Below, in pieces: positions 12,000-46,700 of a stretch of DNA of 64,000 nucleotides. The position numbers and the translations under genes are program-made. The stretch is from Glandiceps talaboti (taxonomy: Eukaryota; Hemichordata; Enteropneusta; Spengelidae), in NCBI RefSeq assembly GCF_964340395.1, contig NC_135557.1:10852046-10916045 (forward strand), read 5' to 3'. Under the pieces are notes generated by a model, which had not been told where the DNA came from, searched no databases, and saw nothing but the letters and a program-made list of their open reading frames with translations. How positions within the stretch are numbered: the first letter of the stretch is position 1; every line of letters begins with the position of its first letter.

Positions 12000-14900
12000 A
12001 ACCATAACAACGTTAGGGGTGAAAAAAGGTTGGTGGGTTGTTTAACTAAAACCAAGGAGGGTTCTTCAAAACCAGAATAAAAAATACAGTTGCATGGAAA
12101 CAGACTTATACTTGTTTAACAAAAGAAGAGAAATGATGGCGTGTAACTCAACAGAGACGGCAAGCATCCTATACAATATGTTGATATAGATTAGAGTTTT
12201 AATTCCACATTTGCATAATTAATTAGGTTAGGTAATAAACGATAGTAATTAGGCAGTATCATACACTCTTACAATTCCTTATAATTTGGCACATGTACAC
12301 CTAAGAAAGCACACTTGTCCAAAAAAAGGCCTGTTACCAAAGTTTCTTTTTAGTTTAATTTGCATAATTAGTGATTCCCTTACGGGAGGCATTCAGTTTA
12401 AATCTGTTTTTTAATTGTCCGTCGATTGTTTATTTTCTTATATCTAATAAGTTGTGGGCATTTTTTATTAGCTCCGCTGTCAGCGAAAGCTGAAAGCGTA
12501 GCTTTAGGTATAGGTGGGTATTGAGGTATAGAGAGTAGAGTGAATCATAGGTGTCCGTCAAACTTTTATATTTTCACTATTTTCTCTGAAAGTAACAGCC
12601 AGAATACTTCGATATTTGGTGTGCATGTTCCCTGGGGGGAGGCTATTCAGATTTGTTCATGCCAAGTTGATCTGTGCCATTTTCATTTTTTTATGATTTT
12701 TTTCCCAAAAATGACATTTTCATCAACTCCTCATAAAGTTCAAGTCAGATTGCTTTGATATCTGGTGTGTTGATGCACAGGGGGTAGCTTACTTAGATTT
12801 GTTAATTTCAAGTCAGCACGTCTTCTCTTCTATTTTTTATGATTTTTTTTTGAAATTTGAAAAAAAAATGAATATGTTAATGAGCATAATGACCGACGCC
12901 ATATTGGAAATCAGTCCGCGAGACTTTAGGTAAAGTGCAACTTTTCAAAAGACACTATTGACGTCAAACAAGCAATGTAATATGTGCTATAGTCTTAATT
13001 CTACGCATTGTGCGCCCAAATGACAAATATTTGTTCGAAAAAGGTTTGTAAACTTCAAATCCAATTCACACACCACCCCTCCTACAGAATGGTTCATTCC
13101 AGTATATGATCATTGTGAGAAGTCTTCCATGCCTGAACTGAAGTGTTTTTGACAGAGTCAGTCAATAAAAACGATAATACTCTTTCTAAAATTACCACAT
13201 TTTGAAAGGGAAAGTACTTTGTAGTTCATTTATGGAGTTTTGTTTTTGTACGATCAATATTGGTGGCAAAATTACAGCGTCAAAATTGCCGATGTGGTAA
13301 TAATGCACGACAATCCCAAGTACCCGGATGCACGAGGGACTAACCCAGAAGCAAGTCGTTGTCAGCCATACGTTACAGTGCAGTGGTAACATCGTCCGAG
13401 AAATCGCTGCGTTCAGTGTCATTATTCACAGAATTGTTGTTTTCGAGTGAATTGTATAACTCTAACAAATGAAGACATGTCAAGTTATATTTTGAAAGTT
13501 GTATCGCTAGTTTGAGACGATTTTCTCACGTACTATCGGGGCTTACTTGGACTTGGACCTTACTCCAGTTCATCGGGAAGTTTAGCCAGCCCGATAATTC
13601 TTTCTGGTTTAGTTTACAACACTTTTGATCGCGCAGATTTTGTTGTTGTGATGAAAAGAAATTAAAAAAAAAGATCACTTCAACCATTTCGTTTTGTTTT
13701 CTTTATGAAAGGTAATCGAACATGAACGAGTGTTACCACTGTAACCAGGAGGGTCTATGCTGTAACGTATGGCAAGGGTTCGACATACACGCTGGTCCGC
13801 TATCCCGCGAGTCTAGTAACTTTCTGTAAGGACCATGTACCAGTAAAGGTTACTAAATAAAATGCCCATTGCAGGTAGTCCGACGGGATAGTGACTTTTC
13901 GATAGGTATATCAGGGAGCTCAGAATTCAAACCACCGGCTATATGATGAATTCACGGTCATAGTAAAATTCATTTGATTTTTAATTTGCTATTTTGACCA
14001 ACTCCGGTTGTCTATTCGCGATAAAATTACGATTAGTTTGGAAACGGGGTAGATTTTCTATGATTCCGTGTCATAAAAGCATGTGTTGTGTAGTTTTTGA
14101 AAAGCACACCCGGTGGAAAAGTCGCCCAACAGACGATCTCGCGCCATTGCTGTACTACGTGGCACTTTATTCTGGCGGAATGTCTCTTGAAAACGGGAAT
14201 AGCGAACGATGAGCCAATCAAGTGAGACCTTTCAAATGTAGCTAATATTATAGCCAATAAAATTAGTTGTACGATGATATGTGTATAATAAGTCCTCTAC
14301 ACTGTAACAAGTAAATAGTAAAGTTGAAATCTTTGTCGCATGAATTCGTATTTATGTACGGATGCGTAGTCTTTCTGAACAGTAATTCTTAGATCAGTTA
14401 GTATTTAAACTACGTTTCTGAGTTAATTATTCGGTAGGTTATTGACGAGCTCCCTTTGTAAAAACGCTGTACAAATTGGATGTCGGCGTTCGCCCGGCCA
14501 CGTTCAAGGGAACTAGTGAAGCTCAATCATAACAATGGTGGCTGTCAAAATCGAAGACGCAATTTGACCGTGTTGTTATTTCAGTGAGTTTATTCAGCAA
14601 GAAAACAACGTGTTCTATGTTTTTGTACTTCCTACATGATGTGATGATCGTTTTTTTTTACCGGTACAACTTACAGCCTACAATGAAACTGCTAACTTAC
14701 TTAGTAACACGATTCCGTGTTCCGTGTTCCGTGTTCATGTTTTGGTATTCAGTTTGAAAAATTAAAATCCTGAACTTTATTTTGCGAACGGTTTTGTCAT
14801 TTCTTAGTAATTATAGGGCCGACTGTATCACGTTTAACGTTTATGTCAACCCGGAAGTACATAGACACGAAAATAGACGAAGTGACTTGTACATGTAATT

Positions 14901-17900
14901 AGTAACAAAATTTTGCTGTAACTGCTGGTAACCTTCAAATTTATTTATTTTTATGTTGTAAATACATTCTAATATGCACTAAGGACAACACTATAAAGAC
15001 TTGCTCTATGGGAAGGTAATTTTTTGTCTTTTAAAAATGCAATAGTTAGATCAATGTGTACCAGGAATGTTATGTAGTATTTAAGCTAGAAATAAGACCA
15101 CATAACATCTTATTACTCCCCCCCCCCCCAATTAAGACAAACTACTCACAGAAAGCAACAAAAAAAGAGAGAAGAAGCTCCAAAACATAAAAAAGAGAAT
15201 AAAATTACAGTAAGGAGTTGATGATGCACAAACAACTACAACGAAATAGACAGTTCAATTACAACAGTGTTTGAAATAAATATGGGGTTTGGAAAAGTGA
15301 ATTAGAAGTAGAGCAAAAACGAAGAGAGATGAAGAGCCTAAGTGAACAAGCGAAAGCACTTAAAGATAGGACCACCAATTTTTTTGCAGGACTACTACGT
15401 TATCAATTTTACTAGTCCTGTGGGATAGTGACTTTTACTCCAGTGTTGAACCCTGTTGGCTGAGAATGACTCTCTTTCGGGTACTTGGGGATTGTCGCCG
15501 TACGGAAACTAAGATGGCGATTAATACATTTCTTCCCTATATATATACTGTATCTACTACAACTAGTACAAGTTGAATGTTGTTGACTAGGTAAATTTGT
15601 TAGAAAATTGAAATTCAAATTGCCTCAAAATTATTTTAGATCCCTAGTTTATTTCATTCATCATTAAAATTTTCCAGGGTTAAAGCTGTAAGACACTGGA
15701 ATTATTTATAGCCAACCTCAAAATCCTCTTTTTTTCTTTTTTTTCTTGTGTGCATTTCCCAGTCATTTTTTTCCCTGAGATTTTGTGCAATTTTTCATAA
15801 CAGTAGATTTTTGTTATAAAATGGTGACTATGGTATAAAAGTACAATACATTACCAACTTCTGTGTAAAATGTGTTTTATAGTGAGACATCGTATGAAAC
15901 CACTAACCACTTTATTGCATCGCTAAAACAAAACTGCATAGTAAAGAGCTGAAGAACTGAACCACTTCTACATGTCACCAAAATAAAAAATAAAATAAAA
16001 AAAACCAGCGGAGCTATTCTAACCGATAGGTCGCTTGTTAGCATCTTGGTATTGCCGTAAATGTTGTGTAGTTCTAGTATTCCTAAAACAATTTAGATTT
16101 TGACGCAGATACCCTTTGGCATTCGTGCAACTATTGTCAAATCGAGATTTCTTTTCTCTTTACATTTATATCTTCTCGATCGAAATCTTTTGTCACATTT
16201 TTACCGATTCTGTCAAGGCAGTTCACAGCATGTTCTGTCCCGTTGTATGCTAGACATCAATGGAATAAATCAAAAAGTAGTTTAGTAAAAGGCTAATTCC
16301 ATGCAAGTCAACTGTTTGTTGGTTCTACACTGCATTACTCATTGACGTCACAGCAGGTAACTAATACATGTTTAAAAGTCCATTTAACGGTTCGGCGTAC
16401 TAACATTTGTCATACCTGCAGATATGTTAAACTCAATAAGCATATGATCACATTCGGTAAGACTTTGAATGTGAAACATGTTCAGTTTAGAAAAGCAATG
16501 TTGTGGAATAAGCAAATAGTCTACAACACTGCAGCCGTTCAGAGTAATACACATATCTAGTAACTCTCAGCCATATGAATTTACAGTCTTATCGCTGCTA
16601 TTTCTAGGAGGATAACACCTTACCACATTCATAAGTTTCATCAATAGGTAGGTGATTAAAATCATCAATTTTGGTTTTAAAGCGTAATTTGCATAATTAG
16701 CGATTGCCTTACGGGAGGCATTCAGTGTAAATATATAAAATGTATTCTTTCTTCTTTTGCCAGTTTTTGTCAAGCTCGAAATAGAAAATGGTTACCCATA
16801 AACCTTTCAAACTTACTTGGTAGGCTTATCAGGGACCATAAGTACTCGTGCACCTGTGTCATAAATTTCGGTCTGGTCACGTGACCTGAAAAATCAAAAT
16901 CTTACTGCAATATCTTCTCAAAACCTAGGGGTCCAGTAAGCTCAAAATTTGGGACGTAGTATACATGTCCCCTGCCCTGTTTTTGTTGTCAATAAAATCG
17001 ACTTTATTTGGATTTTTAATCTCTCCAGAATGAGCAGGCCACTATGTGTGATCTTTTGTGTGTAGCATAGCATATAAGTGAAGTCTTTCAAGTTTGCAAA
17101 AAGTGGTACAAGTGGATGATTACTATGGTCCCGATGGACCCAAATTTTCAGCTCCAACATCAACATATATTTTTTTTATTTTCGCCCTCTCTTAATGTTT
17201 TGCTGAACAGCACCCCCTCTGTCAATAATAATCATGGGTCTGGGCAGTCGATGTCATCTACAGTCATGGCAGCGGCGACAGCGACAGTCGTTCACGAACA
17301 ACATTTATTTCAAGATGGGAGTAATTTAGGGGTGAAGGGTGCTGGGAACAGGCAATTGTGTTGAGAAGCTAGGAAAGGGCATGCTACCAGGAATTCAATA
17401 CAGTGAAGACAGAGACGATGAAAAGAGAGGAAGAGAAAAATGAGGCCTAAAACAATAATTGATTGGTTTCGGTTACCCGAATATACCTAGCTTTTCAATG
17501 CCGACCCTAAAATTATATTTACGTATTCAACGGAAAACAAAATCACCAATATTGTGAAGTGGATGCAGAAACTGACATCAGATTTGAGGAACAGTTTTAC
17601 ATTGTCCTTTTAAGCTGATATTAGTTTCTGCATCCAGCATGGTGAGAGGGAGCATAGAGGGAGGACAGAGACAGATATACATATGATTGGAGGAAAAAAA
17701 TAAATAAGAAACATCAACTTTGAAAAATGAATAGCGATTTTCCCCCCAACATTCAGAAGTATTCTAAAACATATCTTACAATCTTGAAAATATTCGCAAG
17801 AACATCAACGTACACATTGTTCGGTATACTTTATCATCTGTTATAATTCAATATAATTTCCAATTCGTATTTATTAAGAATATATATGTTCCTGTGTAAG

Positions 17901-17940
17901 TCTACGTATAATCCAGGTCATGAAAATAAAAAAAAAATCT
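12000..17940. other. Long intergenic region
   Basis: AT-rich with no supported gene. It contains two copies of a TTACGGGAGGCATTCAGT motif (about 12382 and 16708) and a possible pair of inverted ends TAGCTCCGCTG at 12469-12479 and 16006-16016. Short frames (for example 13994-14212 and 17116-17364) have no recognisable motif. Confidence 0.45.
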
Positions 17941-17949
17941 TCTAGTTAT

Positions 17950-18428
17950 AACACTTATGTAGTGTCGCCAACGACAGGTGTGTCCATCTATCTCCACGAT
18001 GTCACTGCACTACTGCTGATCACTGTATTACCGTTCAACTGGGCTGACTGATACCTGGGACTGATATATCATTGACGAGTTTACCGTGTTATCAAGTGTG
18101 TTTATATCACATATGCCTGTCTGCGATCGGACCTTATCGATTAGTTGACCTAGTAGTTTTCGAACAATGTCAACGGTTGCTTTGACGAACAATGTAGTTA
18201 TTGTTATCAGACTAGTACACCTTGTAACAGCCTCGTTGCTATCTTTTGTAATCGGTGCATACATGCTTATGAGCACGTAATACTCGTCTCGCAATGCTGT
18301 ATGTTTGGACAAAATTGTTATTAAATACTAAGAATTACACGTAGAGGGGAACATAATCAGGTCAACAAAACATCCATGGATTTTAATGAAAACACAAAAA
18401 ATAGTCAAGTGATAGGAAGACAACCAGG

Positions 18429-18478
<50 letters not shown>

Positions 18479-18520
18479 AACAGACAACCAGACAGACATA
18501 GTGTGTGACCCACGGTCATC
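17950..18520 (-). repeat. Inverted partial copy of the CTGT-containing dispersed repeat
   Basis: Read on the - strand: GTTGACCTGA, (CTGT)n at 18425-18500, and near 17950-18060 a stretch with GGTATCAG, CAGTTGAACGGT and CACACCTGTCGTTGG matching 58787-58880. Confidence 0.75.
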
Positions 18521-18529
18521 AAACTATAT

Positions 18530-20805
18530 TTAATCTTCTGTCGATCATTGGACTACTCGCTATATTTCAGTCGGTTTTTTCCGGATCACATGTACCTAGT
18601 CTGAAAGGACCAGCCGTTGGTCGGCTTAGGAAGCCTTCATTAATTACAAAGGGAATATCGGGGAAAATAGGGTGTAGTCATGAGCTACTCAAAAATTCTA
18701 ATCAGTTTTCTACTTTGCCAATCATTTTGTTAAGTTTTTTCATTTTTACTTAGGATTCGCAAAAATAAAGCTCCCAATTGATGGCTATATTTGGTGGTCA
18801 AAAAATAAAAGAAATATCTGTGGTTGGTCGATTTGAAAAAAAAAGTTGAATTAAAGGGATTATTATGTTTAATATCATAACATAACAGTGAAATGCAGTG
18901 AAGTTAGTTGTGGTGTGAAGAAAAGTAATCTAACAGTAATACAGGAAGAACAGAATGGCAGGATATTGGGGATAATGTGGTGGAGTGGAGATGTTGACCT
19001 CAGTCCTGGGGTTGTCAGTTGTGTGCTCAACTCGTCTTCGGGGGTTCTGGCCTACATCTCAATTACATCTACATGCATTGATTTAATACCGACACAAACT
19101 CACTGTGGTGGTGGTAATAGTTAGAAACAATAAGTGCATTTAAAACTATCAATGTGGTGGGATCTTACAACAATAAAATTCCCTCTCACTAGTGGGATTC
19201 CAACCCAAAGACCTACTGACTACCAATCATGAGCTCTAACAATTATGCAAGAGGGGGGGGGGGGGCGCGTTTTTTTCTTCTGATTTTTGGACAATTCGTG
19301 CTATTTTCACTCTGGCCTTTCTTATTATCATACGTGCTCCTGTCTGTGTGTGGGCGTTAAGGACTTGTTGCTCGTAGACTGTAATATTTGAATGATTCTT
19401 TATTCAGTTCTCAAATGAGTGTGTTTATCAACCATTTTATTATATTATCTATTTGACTTCCATTATTCAAGAAGACTGCATGAACAGAATTGAGGATATC
19501 GAACTTTTCAATCGAACTTCTTAAAACCACCCCTTTTGAAAACAAAATAGTTAGGCCATACTGAGTCATAATCCGTAATATGTTTGACAAGGTATATACT
19601 AGATTTGTCGAATTGTCCCAATTTACGACTACAATAATGGTTAATAACTACTAAATAGGTAAGGTGTAACATTTATATCGTTGCGAAAGAATTTTTTTAG
19701 ATTTATATCGTTGATAAAAAAGAATTGTTTTAGCCAATAACATCTGCAGGCATTGATTTTATACCGACCTAAACTCACTGTGGTGGTAATGACGGAAGCA
19801 ATAAATGCCTGTAAGACTATCATGTGGTGGGATCTTACTACAGTAGCCGAACCGTCATCTTTTTGTCTGCAAGATTATTCATTTAATTATATATACAGGC
19901 ATGAACGATTCGTAAGCCGTAAGAATAATCCTGAATTGTTTACGCCTTTGTTATAAATCGGGTTTCGAAAACTGAAAATAAATAATTAACAGTTTACTGT
20001 GTTTAACGTCGTCGCACTATAAGTGATGTGCATGACGTATTTGGGCAAAGTCTGATATCCTTTATAGATATGTTGACATTGTGGGCAAGTTATTACAACA
20101 TTTTCGGGATTTTATACCAATGATGTCGGCTTTAGTGAAAAGACTGATCAAACACAGGTAAGAAAGTAAGCCGACTAAATTACGAATACGTGCTTTGTGA
20201 AATTGTTAACTGATTCTAAGACATTTTTGCATTGATTGAACAACGACACAATTGAAATATATACACTATATATTCTGATTATAGAACACATACTGACAAA
20301 GTACATCGACTGGTGTGACCATGTCAATGTATTTAGCTAGGTTTTATTCAACTGATGTACATGTTTTCCTTCGAGCCCTTTTGCGTTTATGAGGTTCATT
20401 TATAAAACACATAGGTATACGGCAAATCACCCCCCCCCCCCAAAAAAAAAAAAAAAAAAAAAAAAAAAACAGCAGCAGCAACACCACCAGCAGCAACAAC
20501 AACAACAAAAACAACAGCAACAACAACAACAATAACAACAATAACAACAACAACAGTAGCAACCGACGAGTCTGGATGGCATGCCTTACCGACTAACAGT
20601 CGCAAACATGTGAATTGTGATTTGCAGAGCAGATTTAGTAGTAGGAATTTTAAAACATATCACTACCATTATACTTTCGGTGGTAAGACAGAGACGCAAT
20701 ACAAGTGTCGGAATATCGTACCCCTTGCTCTGTATTATAATGTAAACAAACATTTGAGTATTAATTCAACTAAAGAAGTTCAGATCAGTATAGAATTTCA
20801 AACAT
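18530..20805. other. Intergenic, nothing firmly recognised
   Basis: Includes two similar short stretches (GCATTGATTT...ACCGAC...AACTCACTGTGGTGG near 19075 and 19751), which indicates a small local duplication, and a C/A homopolymer plus CAA/CAG tract at 20430-20555. No gene supported. Confidence 0.45.
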
Positions 20806-20811
20806 TTTATT
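20806..20811 (-). terminator. Possible RTK poly(A) signal
   Basis: First AATAAA on the - strand after the RTK stop, giving a 3' UTR of about 480 nt. This is a single hexamer match and so weak evidence. Confidence 0.3.
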
Positions 20812-21283
20812 CGGTACAATAACGAAACAGGTCCGAGAGCAAAGATCATTATAAATACTTCATTTTAATACAGGGAAATTCCAATCAATATTTCATTGTA
20901 GAATAAATAAGTAACGCCAAATCAAGCAAGCTGATTACAGTTGTCAAAATTAGAGCTATTCTCAACTTTACTTGTTGTACTGTACGATACGGCATCGCTA
21001 ACGTGTTCACTTTTTGGAGCGTCTTGTCTTCATAGCATTCGTAACTTTAAACAAAGGACTAAAGTCAAATGCCACCATGTAACAATGACAGGCAGTTGTT
21101 AATGCGAAACTCCATACCAGGTCCTGGCCTGTTACGCGTAGAAAACACATAACATTGTATGGGGAGGCACGCACCGTGTATCTTTAAAGATTAACAGCTT
21201 TGTATCGTTTACACCAGTATATGAATCAATCGTGTTTAACATTCCAAAGTCGCACGTTCAGTATTCCACTACATATGTCAGGA

Positions 21284-40911
<19,628 letters not shown>

Positions 40912-41731
40912 TTTCTGTTATCAAACAAATATCAACACCAGTATTTCAATCCGTTCATACTCGTTCGATTATTCACAACTTTGGAGTTAAGGATATGAAA
41001 ACTGTAACATGTTCAGACAATTTCAAGATGATTTCAAACCAGTTATTATGTTATATACAATATGTTACAATTTAAGTGGTCATAGGGCGTTATTAGGAAG
41101 ACGAACGAAATGCAATAAAAACACAGCATTACACATACAGGAAAGAAAGGGTGCGCAAGCTTTCGTTAGAGACTGGCTGATAGCACAACATTTACATATG
41201 TGTATGCAAATTCTACATACTCAAATATATTTATAACAGTTATAGATTGATTCCTTTGGACTGTAATATGGGTGTGTTTTGGCACATAACAAACGCGTAC
41301 AATATGAACTTGATAATTCATTTCTACCTGTATATGAACGAATAATATTGCTTATGGAACACTAAATATCTAATACATTTAATTTATATGAACTCTTTTA
41401 ATCTTAACAATGGATGTTTAACATGTGAGTTATATTCCTTCGAAAAGTAGTCCCTTTTAATACTGATAAATCAATCGCCGAAAATAGATCTGACGTACCT
41501 TCGACATCATGTGACTTTGTTACTGGTTTACACTACCGAAATAAATGGTTATTCAACAATAGAACTGACAGGACTAGTCAATAATCGATATACATGTACT
41601 TGTCTCGATAGAACCACCTGTAGTCTAAAACATTGCTGAATATCGTTCACACCAAAGACATTCGTTACCATAAATCCTCAGTCTATTGCTGTGAGAATTT
41701 GGAAGTATTCCTATTCTCTTCACTTTTCGAA

Positions 41732-41807
41732 ATGTTCCTGTTCTTGTTCGCATTGTATATGATACTCACAGAATGTGCTTCTTTTAACTCACTATACAGT
41801 GGCAAAG
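41732..41807 (+). CDS. IgTM-2 exon 1, signal peptide
   Basis: ATG followed by a Phe/Leu-rich leader and the donor AAAGGTAAGG. It is 76 nt long with phase 1 at its end. The Met at 41732 starts the hydrophobic core directly; in-frame sequence further upstream is open but lacks a leader character. Confidence 0.85.
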
Positions 41808-43690
41808 GTAAGGCATCGGTTTAATATTATGGGGGAAATAAGTACCGTTATGAACTCATTTGAACTGTATTCGGCATCAGCTAGAACTGGGTATTTTCAA
41901 CCAATTTCCCAAGGTCCGCCTTAATTCATCAAGTGTATACAACTCCAACCTTACTGGAAGACAATTGCTAGTTCGGTATTGTGTATGTTCAACGTTGTAC
42001 AGGAATGCATGTTTCACTTTCAATATAATCCCGTACATACATTAACCATAACATATCGTATATGTTCGATAACAGTCTTTTAATATAGCTTACAGATTTC
42101 CAATTAAGTGGTACATTATGTATAATAGCTATAGTTCACAAGTTTGCATTACAACAATGTATAGGGCAAAACATCTATGGTTTTCACCTTACGGGAGGCA
42201 TTTAAATCTCGACTAAAATAATGTTTTGAAAAAAATGAAACTATCACCCAGTAAAGGAAAATAAATGTGACGACATCAGATACATTTTAAAAAGGTACTG
42301 AAATCGTGTTGTATACTATATTCATGAACATGTTACTTTTTAGGCATTTTAAACTTGTTGTTTGTATAAAACATTCAAATATGGAGGTCAAAAATTACAC
42401 TGGCACATAAAAGTCCTGTTCGTCTGTTTGTTTCAGCAACGATGAATTTTGGACTTGGTGTAATACCGGCAGTTTCGGACACAGATATATTATATGTACC
42501 TTTTGGTTACTATGTACACATCAACAGTACATGGGCTTTACGATCACGTGACTATATATGTGTCGATCATTGCCGTGAAGGAGGTAAGGTCTATGTAAAA
42601 TAATGTCGCACCCGTTTTAATTTGAAATACAGTCGCAATAGTCGATACGGATCTATGTTATCAAATCTAAAAATAGCTTTGGATAGTAATATAGACTGAC
42701 CGGGCGGACCGACTAACTTCCTAATGTAACTCGTCATCTACTTGGTACAGCTCACGTGACCTAATGGATTTTGTGATAAAACGTCAATGATATTTGCAAT
42801 GAACCAGTGAATCGATTAACACTGCTGGTATGTTCCATCAACGTCTGGGGCCGTTAAAAGTTTGCCTTGACCAATTGCATTGATCAATTGATAGATATTC
42901 ATATTGGAGAATGTATAAACTTTTAAACGCAGAACGAACTGAAAATTGGATGATATGCCAGCAATTGATAACAGGAACCCGCAGCTACCAGTGCTGTCTG
43001 CGAAATTCGCGAAAATATAGATTTTGCAAAGGAATAATATTCTGATAACAAACACCTGGATGCCTAGTGTAACAATTTAGATTAGAGACATCTAATGTTA
43101 ACATAACTCTTTTCCATGAGTGTTACTCTTTCTACTCTGTACACGGGATCGACTGGAAATTAGCTAAGACTAAATGTTCATGTTTAACTAGGATCATTTT
43201 AGAAGTAACCAGCCAGGGAGCAGATGGAGGCTCCTAACCTCAGTTCGCACTTGTAAAGAATGATTCCATAATTTATTTCAAAATCAAATTCTTATAAACA
43301 TAAAATATACAATACTCAAATGATCGAGTGATAAAATAATCAGCACCATAAATGAATAAAGCGGAAGTGTTGTTGTTGCCTTAATTCAATGCAAATGGTG
43401 TTGACGAATATGAAAACTAACTAAACTATGTGATCACGTCACAGCTGCCTGTTATGTCATTATTTGACACTGTTGATTTTATGTTGTCATCTTAGAAGAA
43501 TAGTATTCGCGAAATGCAAATATTTGTTCTAAGTATTAATTCATTACAGCTGAGATTTCACGGTGACTTCCCAAAACATAAAAACTTTGCGAATATCAGA
43601 AAGTTGTATTCTGTCATCGGTGACTAGTAAATATAACAAAGGCCTTTGCAGTACAACTGCAATGGTTAACATAGACGGCTATATTCCCTC

Positions 43691-43752
<62 letters not shown>

Positions 43753-46700
43753 TGTCGTGGTTTTTTTATATTGATTTGTGATTAAAAAATAAAAACTCGC
43801 TTGACAGCGAAATCTCACGTGATTGCAGAATTGGCTATTTGCTGTCATATCGTTCGATTCACAGTGCCGATTCACCACAATTAAATGTGTAAGTAGTTGG
43901 CAGATGGAAAGATTGAGACCAGATAAAGTGACGCGTTCTGTTTAACATATTGTGAACCTCATCCCTTATATTGCCGTTTTACCTTACATTTTAGTATCAA
44001 CATCATCAGGCATTGATATAACGATTGCAACAGATACTGTTTAACTGTACTTGTCTGTTTAGGTCTACCGTGCAAAAAGTACTGTTCTCCGAACGTAAGA
44101 AATGAAATTGATGATTCGGACGATGATCACTATCTACGCAGAGATGGTGTTCATTGGACACTTACCATTTTAGTCGACGGAGAGGATCACAATTCACAGC
44201 TCTCTTGGTACCAGTATAATATTAGACATAAATTATCGGAAAGCACCATCAAGATAATCGGTATGTTATAATTACATCTTATTCGAACAAACTGTTTTCA
44301 ACCCACAGCATTAATTAAGTGCAATTGCTTTTATATAAGTACGTAAACCTAATTTTTACGGTTGTTCACATTCAGACCAACGTGCCGAGATTCCCGAAAT
44401 ACTCTTATTGTATTACAGCTAAGTATCGATTTCAAACAAAAGCTCTTTACGTCGAGGACACCCATAATTTCCTTCATTACATGTTGTTTTCCAGATTGTT
44501 CCAAACGTCAAGTGAGTGTAACTGGGAAAGAAAACAGTGTTGTATCTATTTCGTGTCCGTTGATTAATACTCAGTCAAATGTTATTGAAATTGCATTAAG
44601 AAGGGTGAATCCATCGGACTTTGTAGCAATATCTTGGATCCAAAGTGATCAGCAAATGGATACGTTTTCATACGAAGAGTACAGCTTTATACTTACATAT
44701 CTGCCCAGGGTATATACGCTAACATTTGAATTGAATTGTGGTACCACCGGGGAATATACCTTCATCTCAACATATGAAGAAGGCAAACATACATTACCGA
44801 TAGAAATCACAATACAAGGTAGGAAGTGGTAACATTGACAACAATATACGTATTTCAGCCAGCCAAATATATAATATAAAGTGTTATTGTAGTCTTGATT
44901 TTAAATACTAAACCCATATGGGATGGCCCTCACTGACTCACTGGAGATAAGGTTGTGAAAATGTAAGATAACTATCCCGTATAAATAATGATTACTTCTT
45001 CTTTTTGGTAAAAAGAACAATATAAGAAGAATCACATCGATTGTCAAATATATCAACATCGTGTATCTTCAACAGGGGAAAAGATAGACCCAGTCAAAGT
45101 AATAGTGCAACCAAACGCACCAGGGGAGCAAGCAATACTGGATTGTGGCATATCGACATCGATTAACAACTGCGAATGGATTTTCAATGGAAAACCAATT
45201 AACGTAAGTTATCGTTATTAAAGGGTTTGCTGTGTTGGTTTCCGTCATGAGACAGTACTCCTGATATTTCAATATGGATTGATGTCTCACAGTGCATCCA
45301 CTAGCCGTTAGGAGGGGAGGAGGATTATACACTCACTGTCGCAGTTTTCGGACAGGGTCAAGTTATTCGACGATTACTATTGGATAACAACTGCAAAGTA
45401 ACAGCCATCATTGCTGCTTAGACATTTCCTTTAGGGTCTTTTTCAACAGGGTTTATAGTCAGAAGTAACTTTGTGGATGACGTAGTCCCCGAATTTATAA
45501 CCCTACATCGATGACTTAGTAATCGGATGACAGTATTGGTAATCAGACACAAACTTCCACACCGATTTACATATTTGTCGCGTAAATTAAGAATTTCGCC
45601 ACGCCATTTAATTTAAATATTGGGCAAAAACATTGGTATTGTGGTATTTTAATCACCGTTACACTAAAGTTGAATTTTTTGCAGAGGAAATATCATGAAC
45701 GCTATCCTACTACCGAATTCGACCCCGGAATTCGATCACAGTTCATGGCGCTGCTTGACAGTCTATGTTTTGGGCGCGTAAACGTGAGCACTGTCCGATA
45801 TCTGATACACTTCTTTGCTCCATATACATAACATATTTTCGCTCAAAAAACATCAAGATTTCATGGAAAATGTCTTCTAGTTTGAACGAAGCACTGGGAG
45901 AAAACTATTACTGAAATATTTGTAGATTTAAATAAGAGCGAAATGATATTGAAGTGATTTTGTAACATTTCCGCGTACTTTGCTGTACTTTGCTGTAGCG
46001 AAAACACTGGCAACTGCGGCAGTGTTGTTACATACGGCAACTTTGTGATCGCCGATATTAGTGCTCTCAAAACCTACCACAAGATTAGTGTTGAATCAAA
46101 ATTGCAGTATTGCCTGATCTTTCGTACGAATGCTTGAGCATGACAATATGGCAGTTCCGGAGAAAACGGCGACGATCGCGGGACTAGTCGATATCTGTCC
46201 GAAAACAGAATCTGTCCGAAAACTACGACAGTGAGTGTACAACGAAGATGGGAAACACGAGACAGAGTGTAAATGAATTAGCAATATAGACTACACACAG
46301 CTCCAATAGTTTGGATAGGGAACCTTTGGCTATAATTCTATTTTAATTTAATGACAGAACTTTACTCCATAGTTTGAAGAAGGAGTGAAATATCACCTTT
46401 GCTCATTTACAGTTACACAGAGACAGCTACAATTTCCGCCAATGATGGGTTGTTATTTTTAAAGTGGCACAAGCTGATCAGTGTGTGAGATTTTCAATCA
46501 AACGAAAATACTTTCAAAATACTGCGATTCATTTATTCATTTAATCTAGTATAACGTAATTAGAATCAATACATGCTTTCCATGATATTATAGTTATAAT
46601 ATTACAATTGTAAAAATTTAAGCCTCAATACCAAATAATCCATTTCAATCTGATGACCGCACATGAAATATCAAGAAACTATAAAGTCAACTGTACTTGC

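Noticed and set aside
43666-43878. Frame with Asn-Gln-Ser-Ile repeats
   Set aside because: Translation of a (TTGA)n microsatellite within an IgTM-2 intron.
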